Positions 43,924 through 52,068 of a stretch of 64,000 nt of DNA are shown here, in pieces. Numbering within the stretch: position 1 is the first letter of the stretch; every line of letters begins with the position of its first letter. The stretch comes from Criblamydia sequanensis CRIB-18. Its GTDB lineage: Bacteria; Chlamydiota; Chlamydiia; Chlamydiales; Criblamydiaceae. The position numbers and the translations under genes are program-made. Location: positions 372,001 to 436,000 of the forward strand of contig NZ_CCEJ010000003.1 in assembly GCF_000750955.1 (NCBI RefSeq), given 5' to 3'. The notes beneath the pieces were generated by a model. It did not search any database, had not been told where the DNA came from, and saw only the letters and a list, made by a program, of their open reading frames with translations.

Positions 43924-43945
43924 AATAGGCTTCTTTCAAAATTCC
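43924..43945. repeat. dispersed 22-bp motif, copy 2
   Basis: AATAGGCTTCTTTCAAAATTCC, 20 of 22 bases identical to 7744-7765. It lies at the outer edge of the IS982 remnant and next to a GATTAGG motif on the opposite strand (43948-43972), consistent with an insertion-sequence boundary. Confidence 0.5.
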
Positions 43946-43975
43946 CTTTAAGCCGTTGATTGCGTCCTAATCTCG

Positions 43976-44330
43976 CTTCTAGGTGGAGTAAAACAGAATT
44001 CGATTGGTATTCCTATTTCGTCAACAATCATATGAACTTTGATTCCAAAAAAATATTGTTTTTTTGAAGCCGAATAGCTGTGTAAATTCTTTCCTTTTAA
44101 AAATTTTTGCTAGAAAACTTTTATGGTTTTCATATGCCTTTATAGGAAAGCTATCGACAATAAAAAATTCACCGACAAGGCGTGTTGTACAGTAATCTAA
44201 CGTGATAATGCAAGGGCTGATATCAAAGCAAAGGACATTACCTTTCGCTAGGGTCATTTTGTATTGGGGATCATCAGACAAACCGAATGATTTTACGATT
44301 TCATCACTAGATGAAAGAAAATTGCTATAA
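43976..44330 (-). pseudogene. IS982-family transposase remnant, frameshifted and internally deleted
   Basis: Minus-strand frames read DEIVKSFGLSDDPQYKMTLA, then FFIVDSFPIKAYENHKSF, then, after a one-base shift in an A-run, YFFGIKVHMIVDEIGIPIEF and CFTPP. These are consecutive parts of an IS982 DDE transposase: the VDSFP motif holds the first Asp region, and GIKVHMIVDExGIP is the following strand. The middle (about 100 residues between the first two blocks) is missing, and the C-terminal half is replaced by repeat sequence. Non-functional. Bounded by GATTAGG motif and the 22-bp repeat on one side. Confidence 0.75.
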
Positions 44331-44334
44331 CTTG

Positions 44335-44366
44335 TTCATTCATGATATTTTTCATTCATGATATTT
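44335..44366. repeat. two-copy 16-bp tandem repeat
   Basis: TTCATTCATGATATTT occurs twice in direct tandem (44335-44350 and 44351-44366) next to the IS982 remnant; probably replication slippage or an insertion scar. Confidence 0.7.
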
Positions 44367-44395
44367 TTCCTTTTGTAAAAAAGGAAGATATCGCT

Positions 44396-44539
44396 CGTGG
44401 CCAATCGCTGTAGATGGATGTCCTCTTTTTCATCTTTCGTCTCGGGAATGAAAGGAAACATTCCCTTCACCAAAAGCTAAAAAATTTGCCACCCATCTAC
44501 AGCGATTGGCCACGGATTAGGCCGCAATCACGGGTTTAA
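44396..44539 (+). repeat. stem-loop repeat, copy B
   Basis: A perfect 22-bp inverted repeat: CGTGGCCAATCGCTGTAGAT plus GG (44396-44417) against CCATCTACAGCGATTGGCCACG read in two parts at 44493-44514, with a 75-nt loop containing a smaller hairpin (GAATG...CATTC). Followed at 44515 by GATTAGGCCGCAATCACGGG and TTTAA. Layout, loop length and 3' flank match copy A at 4261, but the stem sequence is unrelated. The rest of the gap to 44673 shows nothing further. Confidence 0.65.
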
Positions 44540-44673
44540 TGCGAGGAAAGCTGTTTTTGCGCAAAATTTTTTACAAAAATTGCAGGCATAAGATTGAAAA
44601 ATTTTAGTAAGTCAATAATAGCTATTTTAAAAATCAAAAGCGAATTTTAAACGAAGTCACCATTCCTTACTAA

Positions 44674-44988
44674 CTAGAAGCCCATTCCCGGAAACATATT
44701 GGCCGGCATTGCTGGCATGCCAGATGATGTTTCTTTCTTCAAAGTCTTTTTAGCTTCTTGGAAAGCGGCTTTTACAAGGTCTTCAAGACCTTCCACATCT
44801 TCCGGATCAACGCACTCTTTTTTTATTTTAATAGAGAGCACATCCCCTTCTCCATCTAAAGTCACATTAACAAGGCCTCCTGGAGAAGTGCCCGTCACAG
44901 TAAGATTTTTTAATTTATCTTGCATTTGCATTAACTGCTCTTGCATCATTTTAGCTTGCTTTTTCTTTTTAGCAAAACCTGTACCCAT
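44674..44988 (-). CDS. ybaB: YbaB/EbfC nucleoid-associated protein
   Basis: Small DNA-binding protein forming a tweezer-like dimer. 104 aa. Typical helical KKKQAKMMQEQLMQMQDKL start, then LTVTGTSPGGLVNVTLDGEG and the C-terminal helix DLVKAAFQEAKKTLKKE. It lies 34 bp after the dnaX stop, the standard dnaX-ybaB pairing across bacteria and in Chlamydia. Role in nucleoid organisation or repair by family. Confidence 0.94.
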   Translation of the reverse strand: MGTGFAKKKKQAKMMQEQLMQMQDKLKNLTVTGTSPGGLVNVTLDGEGDVLSIKIKKECVDPEDVEGLEDLVKAAFQEAKKTLKKETSSGMPAMPANMFPGMGF

Positions 44989-45022
44989 GGGATATCCTTA
45001 TATTTTTGTTTATTAATAATCT

Positions 45023-46546
45023 TTAATTTTGATTATGGATGCGCTGCATTTTGCCTTTTAATTCTACCGCTGCAAATTGCAGAAGCGTGTCATAGAAATA
45101 AGGGGGATTTAAGACCACATCCTCTTTTGCTTTAATAGGTTTTGAGGGGTTCGCTTTCAAAAAATCCGGCTCTGAATAGGAAAGGGGGGGTGTCTTTGGC
45201 TCAGGCTCCATAAATAAGTCGATAACCGTCTCTTTAATTTCAATAGAGGGAAGTGGAGCTTTTTCTTTAATGACTTCAGCTATTTTCGCATCTATTTTTT
45301 TATCGGATTCTTTAGTCTCAACTTCCAAAAGTGTTTTTAAATTCTCTCTCTCGTCTTTAATTTTGTTCTCGCTTTTAGCGGATACGTCTATTTTATTCAT
45401 CTCTACTTCAAGCTCAACTAGTCTTCTTACAAGGACTTCTATCGGCAAGCGTTGATGCGTTCGCATAATATGCAAAAGAATAGTTTCAATAGCAACTCTT
45501 AAGGAAGGTCTATTTTTTATCTCGTTTTGTTCTTGAACCAAGTAATCCAAGATGTCAAGGCACTGCTCTTTAGAATAAAAGGAGGCCGATAGAAGAAGCG
45601 CTTCTTTTTCTTCTTGCGGAATATCGATATGAAAAGAGTCTTTACTTGCAATTTTTACAAGCAGGATATTGCGGAAATGGTGAACTAGCATATCGATAAA
45701 GTGAAGCGCATCTTTACCGCCTGAAAAAAGCTCATGGGCAAGCTCAAAGGCGTAATCGAAAGAGCCTTCCTTGCCGGCTTTATCAAAAGCGTAAAGGCAC
45801 TCCGTATTCATGATTCCAAGAACTTCAGAGACTGCCTGTTTTGTGATATCCCCTTCATGAAAGGAAATCACTTGATCTAAAAGAGACTCTGCATCCCGAA
45901 GGCCGCCTTCCGCTCTTTTTGCCACCATAGAAAGAGCCTCTGATTCAGCTTGAATTCCTAAGCTGCTAGTCATCATCTTAAGTTTGTAGACGATTTTATC
46001 AAGGGGGATTCTTTTCAAATTAAAACGCTGGCAGCGGCTAATGATCGTCGGGAGAACTTTTTGCGGCTCGGTCGTTGCAAAAAAGAATTTTACTTTTTCC
46101 GGAGGCTCTTCGAGGGTTTTCAAAAGCGCATTAAACGCTTCTTTTGTAAGCATGTGGACTTCATCGATGATATAAATCTTATAGCCGCCTCTTGATGCTG
46201 TATAGCCAACCGTTTCATTGATATCCCGGACATCGTCGATGCCGCGGTGGGAAGCGCCGTCAATTTCCAAGACGTCAAGAGAATTCCCGGAAGCGATTTC
46301 CTTGCAGGATGAGCAAGTATTGCAAGGTTCAAACTCGTCATTAAGATTCGGGCAATTGATAGCTTTTGCAAAAATCCGGGCGAGGGTCGTTTTACCCGTT
46401 CCCCGAGAACCGGAGAAAAGGTAGGCATTGGCGATCCGTTTAAATTTGATCGCGTTTTTTAGCGTGGTAACAATGGATTCTTGTCCAATGACTTCTTTGA
46501 ATATTTGTGGCCGATATCGCCTGGATAAAACCTGATAGCCGCTCAT
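45023..46546 (-). CDS. dnaX: DNA polymerase III gamma/tau subunit
   Basis: Clamp-loader ATPase. 507 aa. Walker A GSRGTGKTT at about 46-54, a four-cysteine zinc module (CPNLNDEFEPCNTCSSC), DEVHMLTKEAFNALLKTLEE Walker B region, and the SRC motif IISRCQRF. The C-terminal region past residue 370 is Lys/Glu-rich and shorter than E. coli tau, and no programmed-frameshift A-run is obvious to me. Starts ATG at 46546 and is followed by ybaB. Confidence 0.95.
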   Translation of the reverse strand: MSGYQVLSRRYRPQIFKEVIGQESIVTTLKNAIKFKRIANAYLFSGSRGTGKTTLARIFAKAINCPNLNDEFEPCNTCSSCKEIASGNSLDVLEIDGASHRGIDDVRDINETVGYTASRGGYKIYIIDEVHMLTKEAFNALLKTLEEPPEKVKFFFATTEPQKVLPTIISRCQRFNLKRIPLDKIVYKLKMMTSSLGIQAESEALSMVAKRAEGGLRDAESLLDQVISFHEGDITKQAVSEVLGIMNTECLYAFDKAGKEGSFDYAFELAHELFSGGKDALHFIDMLVHHFRNILLVKIASKDSFHIDIPQEEKEALLLSASFYSKEQCLDILDYLVQEQNEIKNRPSLRVAIETILLHIMRTHQRLPIEVLVRRLVELEVEMNKIDVSAKSENKIKDERENLKTLLEVETKESDKKIDAKIAEVIKEKAPLPSIEIKETVIDLFMEPEPKTPPLSYSEPDFLKANPSKPIKAKEDVVLNPPYFYDTLLQFAAVELKGKMQRIHNQN

Positions 46547-46613
46547 TTGACCCTATTTTTTTGTCTTGGTTAGTCGATTAGTTTACTTGATTCCACTGAT
46601 AAAAAACAAAAAA

Positions 46614-47597
46614 TTAATTCACGGATAATGAATTCATGGTTTTCCAGGAATCGGAAATAATTTTTTCAAGGCTTCCATAAATGGGATTCCAACCAAGCTC
46701 TGATTTGGCTTTTTTTGAGTCCGCTGCAAGAAAGGGCGGATCGCCGGCTCGTCTTCCTGTAGGTCTAATACGAAGTTTTTCGCCCGTCACCTCTTCAGCT
46801 TTTTTCAAGACTTCTTTGACACTAAATCCGGAACCGTTTCCCAAATTATAGATAGAAGAGCTCCCTCCTTGAAGCAATTTTTCGAGGGCTAGAAGATGAG
46901 CGGTTGCGAGGTCATGAAGGTGAATATAGTCTCTTATGCAGGTTCCGTCCGGAGTATCGTAATCTGTCCCGTAAATGCATATCTCGCTTTTTTCAAGAAT
47001 GGAAAGCAAAGTTTTTGGAATTAAGTTATGCCGTCCTTTTTGAGAGACGATGATTTCGCCATCAGGATCGGCTCCCGCTGCATTAAAATAGCGAAGGGCG
47101 ATGTATTTTAAATCCGAGCTGTTTGAGATATCTTTTAAAATTTTTTCAACCATTAATTTAGATTCGCCGTAAGGATTAATAGGCTGTAGCGGAAAATTTT
47201 CTGAGACAAGAGGCGCGCTTGGGATGCCGTAAACTGCTGCTGTAGAGGAAAAAATAAAAGATTTTATGTTAGTTGCAAGGGCTGCTTTTAAAAGAGAAAT
47301 CGTGCCGGCTACATTGTTTTCGTAATATTTGATAGGGTGGGCGACCGATTCGCCAACATCAATATAGGCTGCGAAATGTAAAATCGCCTGAACCTTGTGT
47401 TTTTCGATAATTTCTTTAATTTTAGAGGTGTCGCGGATATCTCCTTTGATAAACTCTCCTCGAACGACAGTTTTCGGATCGCCTCTTTCCAAATTGTCGA
47501 AAACAATAGTCGGATAACCCTTATCGGCAATAAATTTATTGACGTAAGATCCAATATATCCTGCTCCTCCGGTGATGAGAATGGTAGGTTTTGACAT
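46614..47597 (-). CDS. galE: UDP-glucose 4-epimerase
   Basis: Interconverts UDP-glucose and UDP-galactose (or the N-acetyl forms), feeding surface glycans. 327 aa from ATG 47597, chosen for the preceding AGAGGGG; an upstream in-frame start at 47621 would add eight residues. NAD-binding TGGAGYIGSYVNKF at the N-terminus, catalytic YxxxK in NPYGESKLMVEK, and SSTAAVYG with the conserved Ser/Thr. Ends with the GRRAGDPPFLAADSKKAKSE motif. Which sugar it prefers cannot be read here. Confidence 0.92.
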   Translation of the reverse strand: MSKPTILITGGAGYIGSYVNKFIADKGYPTIVFDNLERGDPKTVVRGEFIKGDIRDTSKIKEIIEKHKVQAILHFAAYIDVGESVAHPIKYYENNVAGTISLLKAALATNIKSFIFSSTAAVYGIPSAPLVSENFPLQPINPYGESKLMVEKILKDISNSSDLKYIALRYFNAAGADPDGEIIVSQKGRHNLIPKTLLSILEKSEICIYGTDYDTPDGTCIRDYIHLHDLATAHLLALEKLLQGGSSSIYNLGNGSGFSVKEVLKKAEEVTGEKLRIRPTGRRAGDPPFLAADSKKAKSELGWNPIYGSLEKIISDSWKTMNSLSVN

Positions 47598-47883
47598 GAG
47601 AGACCCCTCTTTTTCCCGCAAGTTATAGCTTAAGTTAAGATTATAGATAAATCTTTAGGTTTATAAAAAATGGAAAAAGTTATTTTTGGCGATAATTTCC
47701 AGAAAATTGTGGATTTGAAAATAAAGGATTTATTTTGATATCTTAGTCGTGTTAAAATGAGAGTTTATGATAATCGTAAAAGATAGAATAATTCTTTCAT
47801 TCGAATATTTGAATCAGTCCAAGGTGAAAGCTTGACGATTTGCTCTTTTAAACGAAATACACAAGATAAAGGCTAACATTTTT

Positions 47884-50055
47884 ATGCATGACGAATTCGT
47901 CGATAGCGTGAATGATGTTGAACTGAAGTTTTCGCGTGAACAAGGCTTTTTTGATAAAAGCCGGGGAGTGCGGATCTTAATAGCGTCATTTTTTTTTCTC
48001 TGTTTGTTTGGATTCCTTCATTTTAGAGACGTTAAGGTGCCTCTTCTTGAACCCGGAACGAACGCACCTGATTATGTGGTCTCTCAAGTTGATTTCGATT
48101 TTCTAGACGATGAAGCGACCATTATTCTAAAACAAGAATCTGTTCGCGATATCGGAAAAATTTATCAGCTAAGCGAGCGTGAAATCCGCAAAAGAAAAGC
48201 AGATCTTGAAGATCATTTAACCCACGATCAAACATGGCGAGAAAAAGTCGGTTCCGTCAGCTTCGATGAAATTTCAAAAGGGATTGAAGCGTTTGAATCG
48301 ACATTAACAGACGTTCGCTTTACAGATCCAAGAACCCTTAAAAAAATGAAGGAAGCCGGGTTTGATATTTCGAATTATCTCATCTTTTCACCGACAGACA
48401 TCAATAAAAACATTAAAATCCCTTTACAAATTTGGCGCGTTTTAGCTTCTGAATCATTCCCGCTAGATAGTTTTCATGCGGCCACAGCTTCCTTAATCAC
48501 CTCCTATTTTTCTGACTTAGACTGGCAATTTGAAGAAGATATCCCCTCGCAAAAGCTCTTAAGAAAAAAAATTATGGAAACAGTCGAAGATAAGTACACC
48601 CATGTCAGTGCGGGAAATCGAATCATCGACCAAGGGGATAAAGTTACACCAAGACATGTCTCCATGCTTCATGCTATGAAGATGGCCTTAACAGACGAAA
48701 GGAATTTATGGCACCCTCTAACGCTTCTTGGCTCTTTGCTATTAACTCTCATTTTAACGCTTGTCAGCATAGCTTACCTTAAAACAAATCATAAGGAAGT
48801 TTTAGCCTCTAACCGTAAGCTTTTTTTACTTGTCACCATCATTGTTCTAACCCTTGCTCTATCCAAAGGAACAGAATTTTTGATCTTAAATATGGAAAGT
48901 AAGTGGCTGCAAGTCATTCGTTTCCCGGTTTTTGTGCCTTTTGCCGCCATCATGCTTTGCAGCTTAATGAATCCCGGGATTGCCACTTTTGCAAGCGGTT
49001 TTTTAGTTGTCGTCCTAACTCTAACTCTCGCTTTTGATCAGCAAGGCTTCATGATCATGAATATTGTGGCTTCAATTGTTGCCATATTAAGCACAAGACG
49101 ACTAAGACAGAGGAAAGAAATTTTTATCGTCTGCTTGAAGGCCTGGCTGTCTTGTGTCATTGTCGCTTTTGCAATCAACTTGTATCAATACGGGCTTCGG
49201 GACGTAGTCGTTTTAACAGACAGCATTAGCGCGGCTATATTCATGTTATTGACAGCTGTAATGGTGGTTGGCTTACTCCCTCTTTTTGAATCGCTTTTTA
49301 AGATCATGACTGACGTGACGCTAATGGAGTATTTTGATCCTAATAACGATCTTTTAAGACGTCTTAGCATTGAAGCTCCGGGAACCTATCAGCATTCTGT
49401 CGTTGTCGGCAATCTTGCAGAAGCTGCCGCTTTATCAATTGGGGCAAATGGTCTTTTTTGCCGTGTGGCTACCATGTATCATGACATCGGTAAGATGATT
49501 ACGCCGCAATATTTTACCGAGAATCAGCTTCCCGGTATGAATATCCACCAGCTTCTAACCCCGCTTGAATCAGCGCAAGTAATTATAGCCCACGTAAGCG
49601 AAGGCGTCGCTTTAGCTAGAAAAGCAAGCCTTCCCGAGCAATTTATCGATATCATTAAACAGCATCATGGAAACACGCTTGTTTACTACTTCTATAAAAA
49701 GCAGCTTGAAAAATTAGGAGGGGACAAACAGCAAATTGATGAATCGGATTTCCGCTATTCTGGGCCAAAGCCAAGAAGCAAGGAGTCTGTCATCATCATG
49801 ATAGCCGACTCGCTGGAAGCAGCTTCAAGGTCGCTTGATGCTGCAACAGAAAAAAATATCGAAGAGCTTGCCGATCGTCTCATTAAAGATAAGGCCGATG
49901 ATGGTCAATTTGATGAATGTCTTCTAACCTTTGAAGAACTTGCCCTTGTCAAAGAAACTTTAATTAAAACACTTGTGGCTTACTCTCACTCAAGAATCAA
50001 GTACCCGGCTCAAGAAGTACAAGTTCAAAAACCAATGCCTGATATCAATGCTTAA
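47884..50055 (+). CDS. 7TM-HD family c-di-AMP phosphodiesterase, PgpH-like
   Basis: 723 aa. One N-terminal membrane helix, an extracytoplasmic 7TMR-HDED-type domain (about 60-270), seven helices (about 275-460), then a cytoplasmic HD domain with H533-D534 in YHDIGKM, an upstream H in TYQHSVVVGNLAE, and later H residues in IIAHVSEG and IIKQHHGN. This is the PgpH architecture, which hydrolyses c-di-AMP to pApA in other bacteria. Chlamydiae make c-di-AMP, so a degrading enzyme is expected. It overlaps the next gene by eight bases. Confidence 0.9.
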   Translation: MHDEFVDSVNDVELKFSREQGFFDKSRGVRILIASFFFLCLFGFLHFRDVKVPLLEPGTNAPDYVVSQVDFDFLDDEATIILKQESVRDIGKIYQLSEREIRKRKADLEDHLTHDQTWREKVGSVSFDEISKGIEAFESTLTDVRFTDPRTLKKMKEAGFDISNYLIFSPTDINKNIKIPLQIWRVLASESFPLDSFHAATASLITSYFSDLDWQFEEDIPSQKLLRKKIMETVEDKYTHVSAGNRIIDQGDKVTPRHVSMLHAMKMALTDERNLWHPLTLLGSLLLTLILTLVSIAYLKTNHKEVLASNRKLFLLVTIIVLTLALSKGTEFLILNMESKWLQVIRFPVFVPFAAIMLCSLMNPGIATFASGFLVVVLTLTLAFDQQGFMIMNIVASIVAILSTRRLRQRKEIFIVCLKAWLSCVIVAFAINLYQYGLRDVVVLTDSISAAIFMLLTAVMVVGLLPLFESLFKIMTDVTLMEYFDPNNDLLRRLSIEAPGTYQHSVVVGNLAEAAALSIGANGLFCRVATMYHDIGKMITPQYFTENQLPGMNIHQLLTPLESAQVIIAHVSEGVALARKASLPEQFIDIIKQHHGNTLVYYFYKKQLEKLGGDKQQIDESDFRYSGPKPRSKESVIIMIADSLEAASRSLDAATEKNIEELADRLIKDKADDGQFDECLLTFEELALVKETLIKTLVAYSHSRIKYPAQEVQVQKPMPDINA

Positions 50056-50833
50056 GAAATATAGCTCAGTTCTTATAACAGGCGCAACTTCAGGGATCGG
50101 TGAAGAACTTGCCAAAAAATTGGCTTCGAAGTCAGATAAATTGTTATTAACTGGACGAAATAAAGAAAAGCTGCAAAGCTTGGAGAAAGATCTCTCGCAA
50201 AAAACCAAAATTGAGACCAAAATTTCTGATTTAAAAGAAGCCTCCTCCCGAAAAATCATTTTAGACTGGATTGAAATTGAAAGACCAACGCTTGTGATTA
50301 ATAGCGCAGGTTTTGGATTATATGGCGATGCTCTGTCTCATCCTATCGAAGAGTCGCTTGACATTTTAAAACTTGATGGTGAAGCAACCCTTGAGATTAC
50401 TCTTAAAGCTGCAAATACTCTTTTAAAGAGTGGGCATCCGGGAACTATCTTAAACATTTCATCGGCCGCAGGCTTTATGGTTTTCCCAAAGTTTAGCGTT
50501 TATGCGGCGACCAAGGCCTTTGTAACCGCATTTTCTCAATCGCTCTATTATGAATTAAAAGACAAAGGAATTTCTGTACTAACCTTCTGCCCGGGAGTTG
50601 TCGCAACCAATTTTAGAAAAAGGGCTGCAAAAGGCAAAGAAACCCGTAAAAAAATGGAAATTGAACTTGGCGCAGCAGATACTGCCGATGCCATCCTCAA
50701 GCAGATTGAAAATAAAAAACCTCTAATGATTTATGATTGGAAGTACCGGTTTTTAATTTCTCTAAGTCAATGGCTTCCAATAAGTTTGAAAGCTAAAATA
50801 ATGCAAAAATCGATCGACGATTTAATAAAATAA
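50048..50833 (+). CDS. short-chain dehydrogenase/reductase
   Basis: 261 aa from ATG 50048, which overlaps the PgpH-like stop by eight bases; a longer frame to 49973 is not conserved. Cofactor motif TGATSGIGEEL, NSAGFGLYG, catalytic Ser in NISSAAGF and YxxxK in YAATKAFV. The DltE/YqjQ-like subgroup of SDRs fits, substrate unknown. Translational coupling with the upstream phosphodiesterase is likely. Confidence 0.88.
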   Translation: MLKKYSSVLITGATSGIGEELAKKLASKSDKLLLTGRNKEKLQSLEKDLSQKTKIETKISDLKEASSRKIILDWIEIERPTLVINSAGFGLYGDALSHPIEESLDILKLDGEATLEITLKAANTLLKSGHPGTILNISSAAGFMVFPKFSVYAATKAFVTAFSQSLYYELKDKGISVLTFCPGVVATNFRKRAAKGKETRKKMEIELGAADTADAILKQIENKKPLMIYDWKYRFLISLSQWLPISLKAKIMQKSIDDLIK

Positions 50834-50859
50834 AATTTAAAATAAGAATAATATCAAAC

Positions 50860-52068
50860 ATGACCACATTTCTAGATTTAGGGGTTCAAGAACCCATCAT
50901 CGAAACACTTACTAAAAGAGGATATGAAAAACCAACGATAGTTCAGGAACATACGATCCCTCTTGTTCTAAAAGGCAATGATTTATTAGCTCTAGCTGAA
51001 ACAGGTTCCGGGAAAACAGCAGCGTCCGTTATCCCTATTTGCCAGTTAATAGAGCCAAGCGACGAAGGCATCCAAGCTTTAATTATTGTCCCGACAAGAG
51101 AGCTTGCCATGCAGTATGTGACGGAAACGCAGAAAATCGCGCATGCAAAAAATATCAGAAGCTTTAGCATAGTCGGCGGCAGCGATTCATCTATTCAGCA
51201 GGCAAAATTAAAATCGGGTGTCGATATTCTTATTGCAACCCCGGGAAGACTAATTGATTTTATCTATAATCGCCTCATTGATTTATCAAGCGTCAAGATT
51301 TTAGTTCTTGATGAAGCGGATGAGATGCTTAGCATGGGTTTTTATGAAGATCTTCAGTTTATTATGGATTGTCTTGTTCAGAAACATCAAACTCTTCTTT
51401 TTTCGGCCACCATGCCAAAAGAAATAAATATCTTAGCTCAAAAGCATCTGATTAACCCAATTGAAATCCGCCTTATTTCGGATCAGCCAAGACCCTCTTC
51501 GATCGAGCATTGGTTTTCTTACTCCGCTCCTAAAGCCAAACTAGAAAAGCTCGTTCATGAAGTAAAAAAACAACCCATTAATCAAGCGATTATCTTTGCA
51601 GCTTCTAGAGAATCTGCCGAACTATTGAATAAGCAACTGTCTTCTGAATTTAAAGCTTGCGACTTTTTGCACGGGGGATTGACCCAAGAAATTCGCCAAA
51701 TTGTAACAAGTAAGTTTCGACAGGGAAAAATAAAATACCTTATAGCGACAGATGTAGCTGCAAGAGGACTTGATTTTTCAGGTGTGAGCCATGTTTTTAT
51801 TTATCAACTTGGAAAAGATCCTGAAGTTTACCTTCATAGAACAGGAAGAACCGGCCGTCAGAATAGAAGCGGTGTAGCTATCACTTTTATTTCAGACAAA
51901 GAAATCGGGGTCTTAAAAAAAGTGCTTGAGAAAACGGGAATTGAGCCTAAATGGATTGATGACATAAAGCCGGATTTAAAAGCAAAGCAGCGTTTTTCCC
52001 TTAAGAAAAATCCAAGAAAATACCCGTCTAAAAATAGAAAACCCTCAAACTTCAAAAAAAGCAGCTAA
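50860..52068 (+). CDS. DEAD-box RNA helicase
   Basis: ATP-dependent RNA unwinding in ribosome assembly or mRNA decay. 402 aa. Q motif with GYEKPTIVQ, AETGSGKTAA (Walker A), PTRELA, DEADEML, SATMP, and HRTGRTGRQ of motif VI. The C-terminal 30 residues are Lys/Arg/Ser-rich. Paralogue (RhlE, SrmB, CsdA) not decidable. Its end overlaps the convergent mutase gene by 24 bp. Confidence 0.93.
   Translation: MTTFLDLGVQEPIIETLTKRGYEKPTIVQEHTIPLVLKGNDLLALAETGSGKTAASVIPICQLIEPSDEGIQALIIVPTRELAMQYVTETQKIAHAKNIRSFSIVGGSDSSIQQAKLKSGVDILIATPGRLIDFIYNRLIDLSSVKILVLDEADEMLSMGFYEDLQFIMDCLVQKHQTLLFSATMPKEINILAQKHLINPIEIRLISDQPRPSSIEHWFSYSAPKAKLEKLVHEVKKQPINQAIIFAASRESAELLNKQLSSEFKACDFLHGGLTQEIRQIVTSKFRQGKIKYLIATDVAARGLDFSGVSHVFIYQLGKDPEVYLHRTGRTGRQNRSGVAITFISDKEIGVLKKVLEKTGIEPKWIDDIKPDLKAKQRFSLKKNPRKYPSKNRKPSNFKKSS

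Noticed and set aside
4261-44539. Stem-loops A and B as integron attC sites
   Set aside because: attC-like pairing is tempting, but the conserved R'/R'' boxes are missing at the stem ends, there is no integron integrase, and the Xer at 7807 is in the housekeeping chlamydial position.
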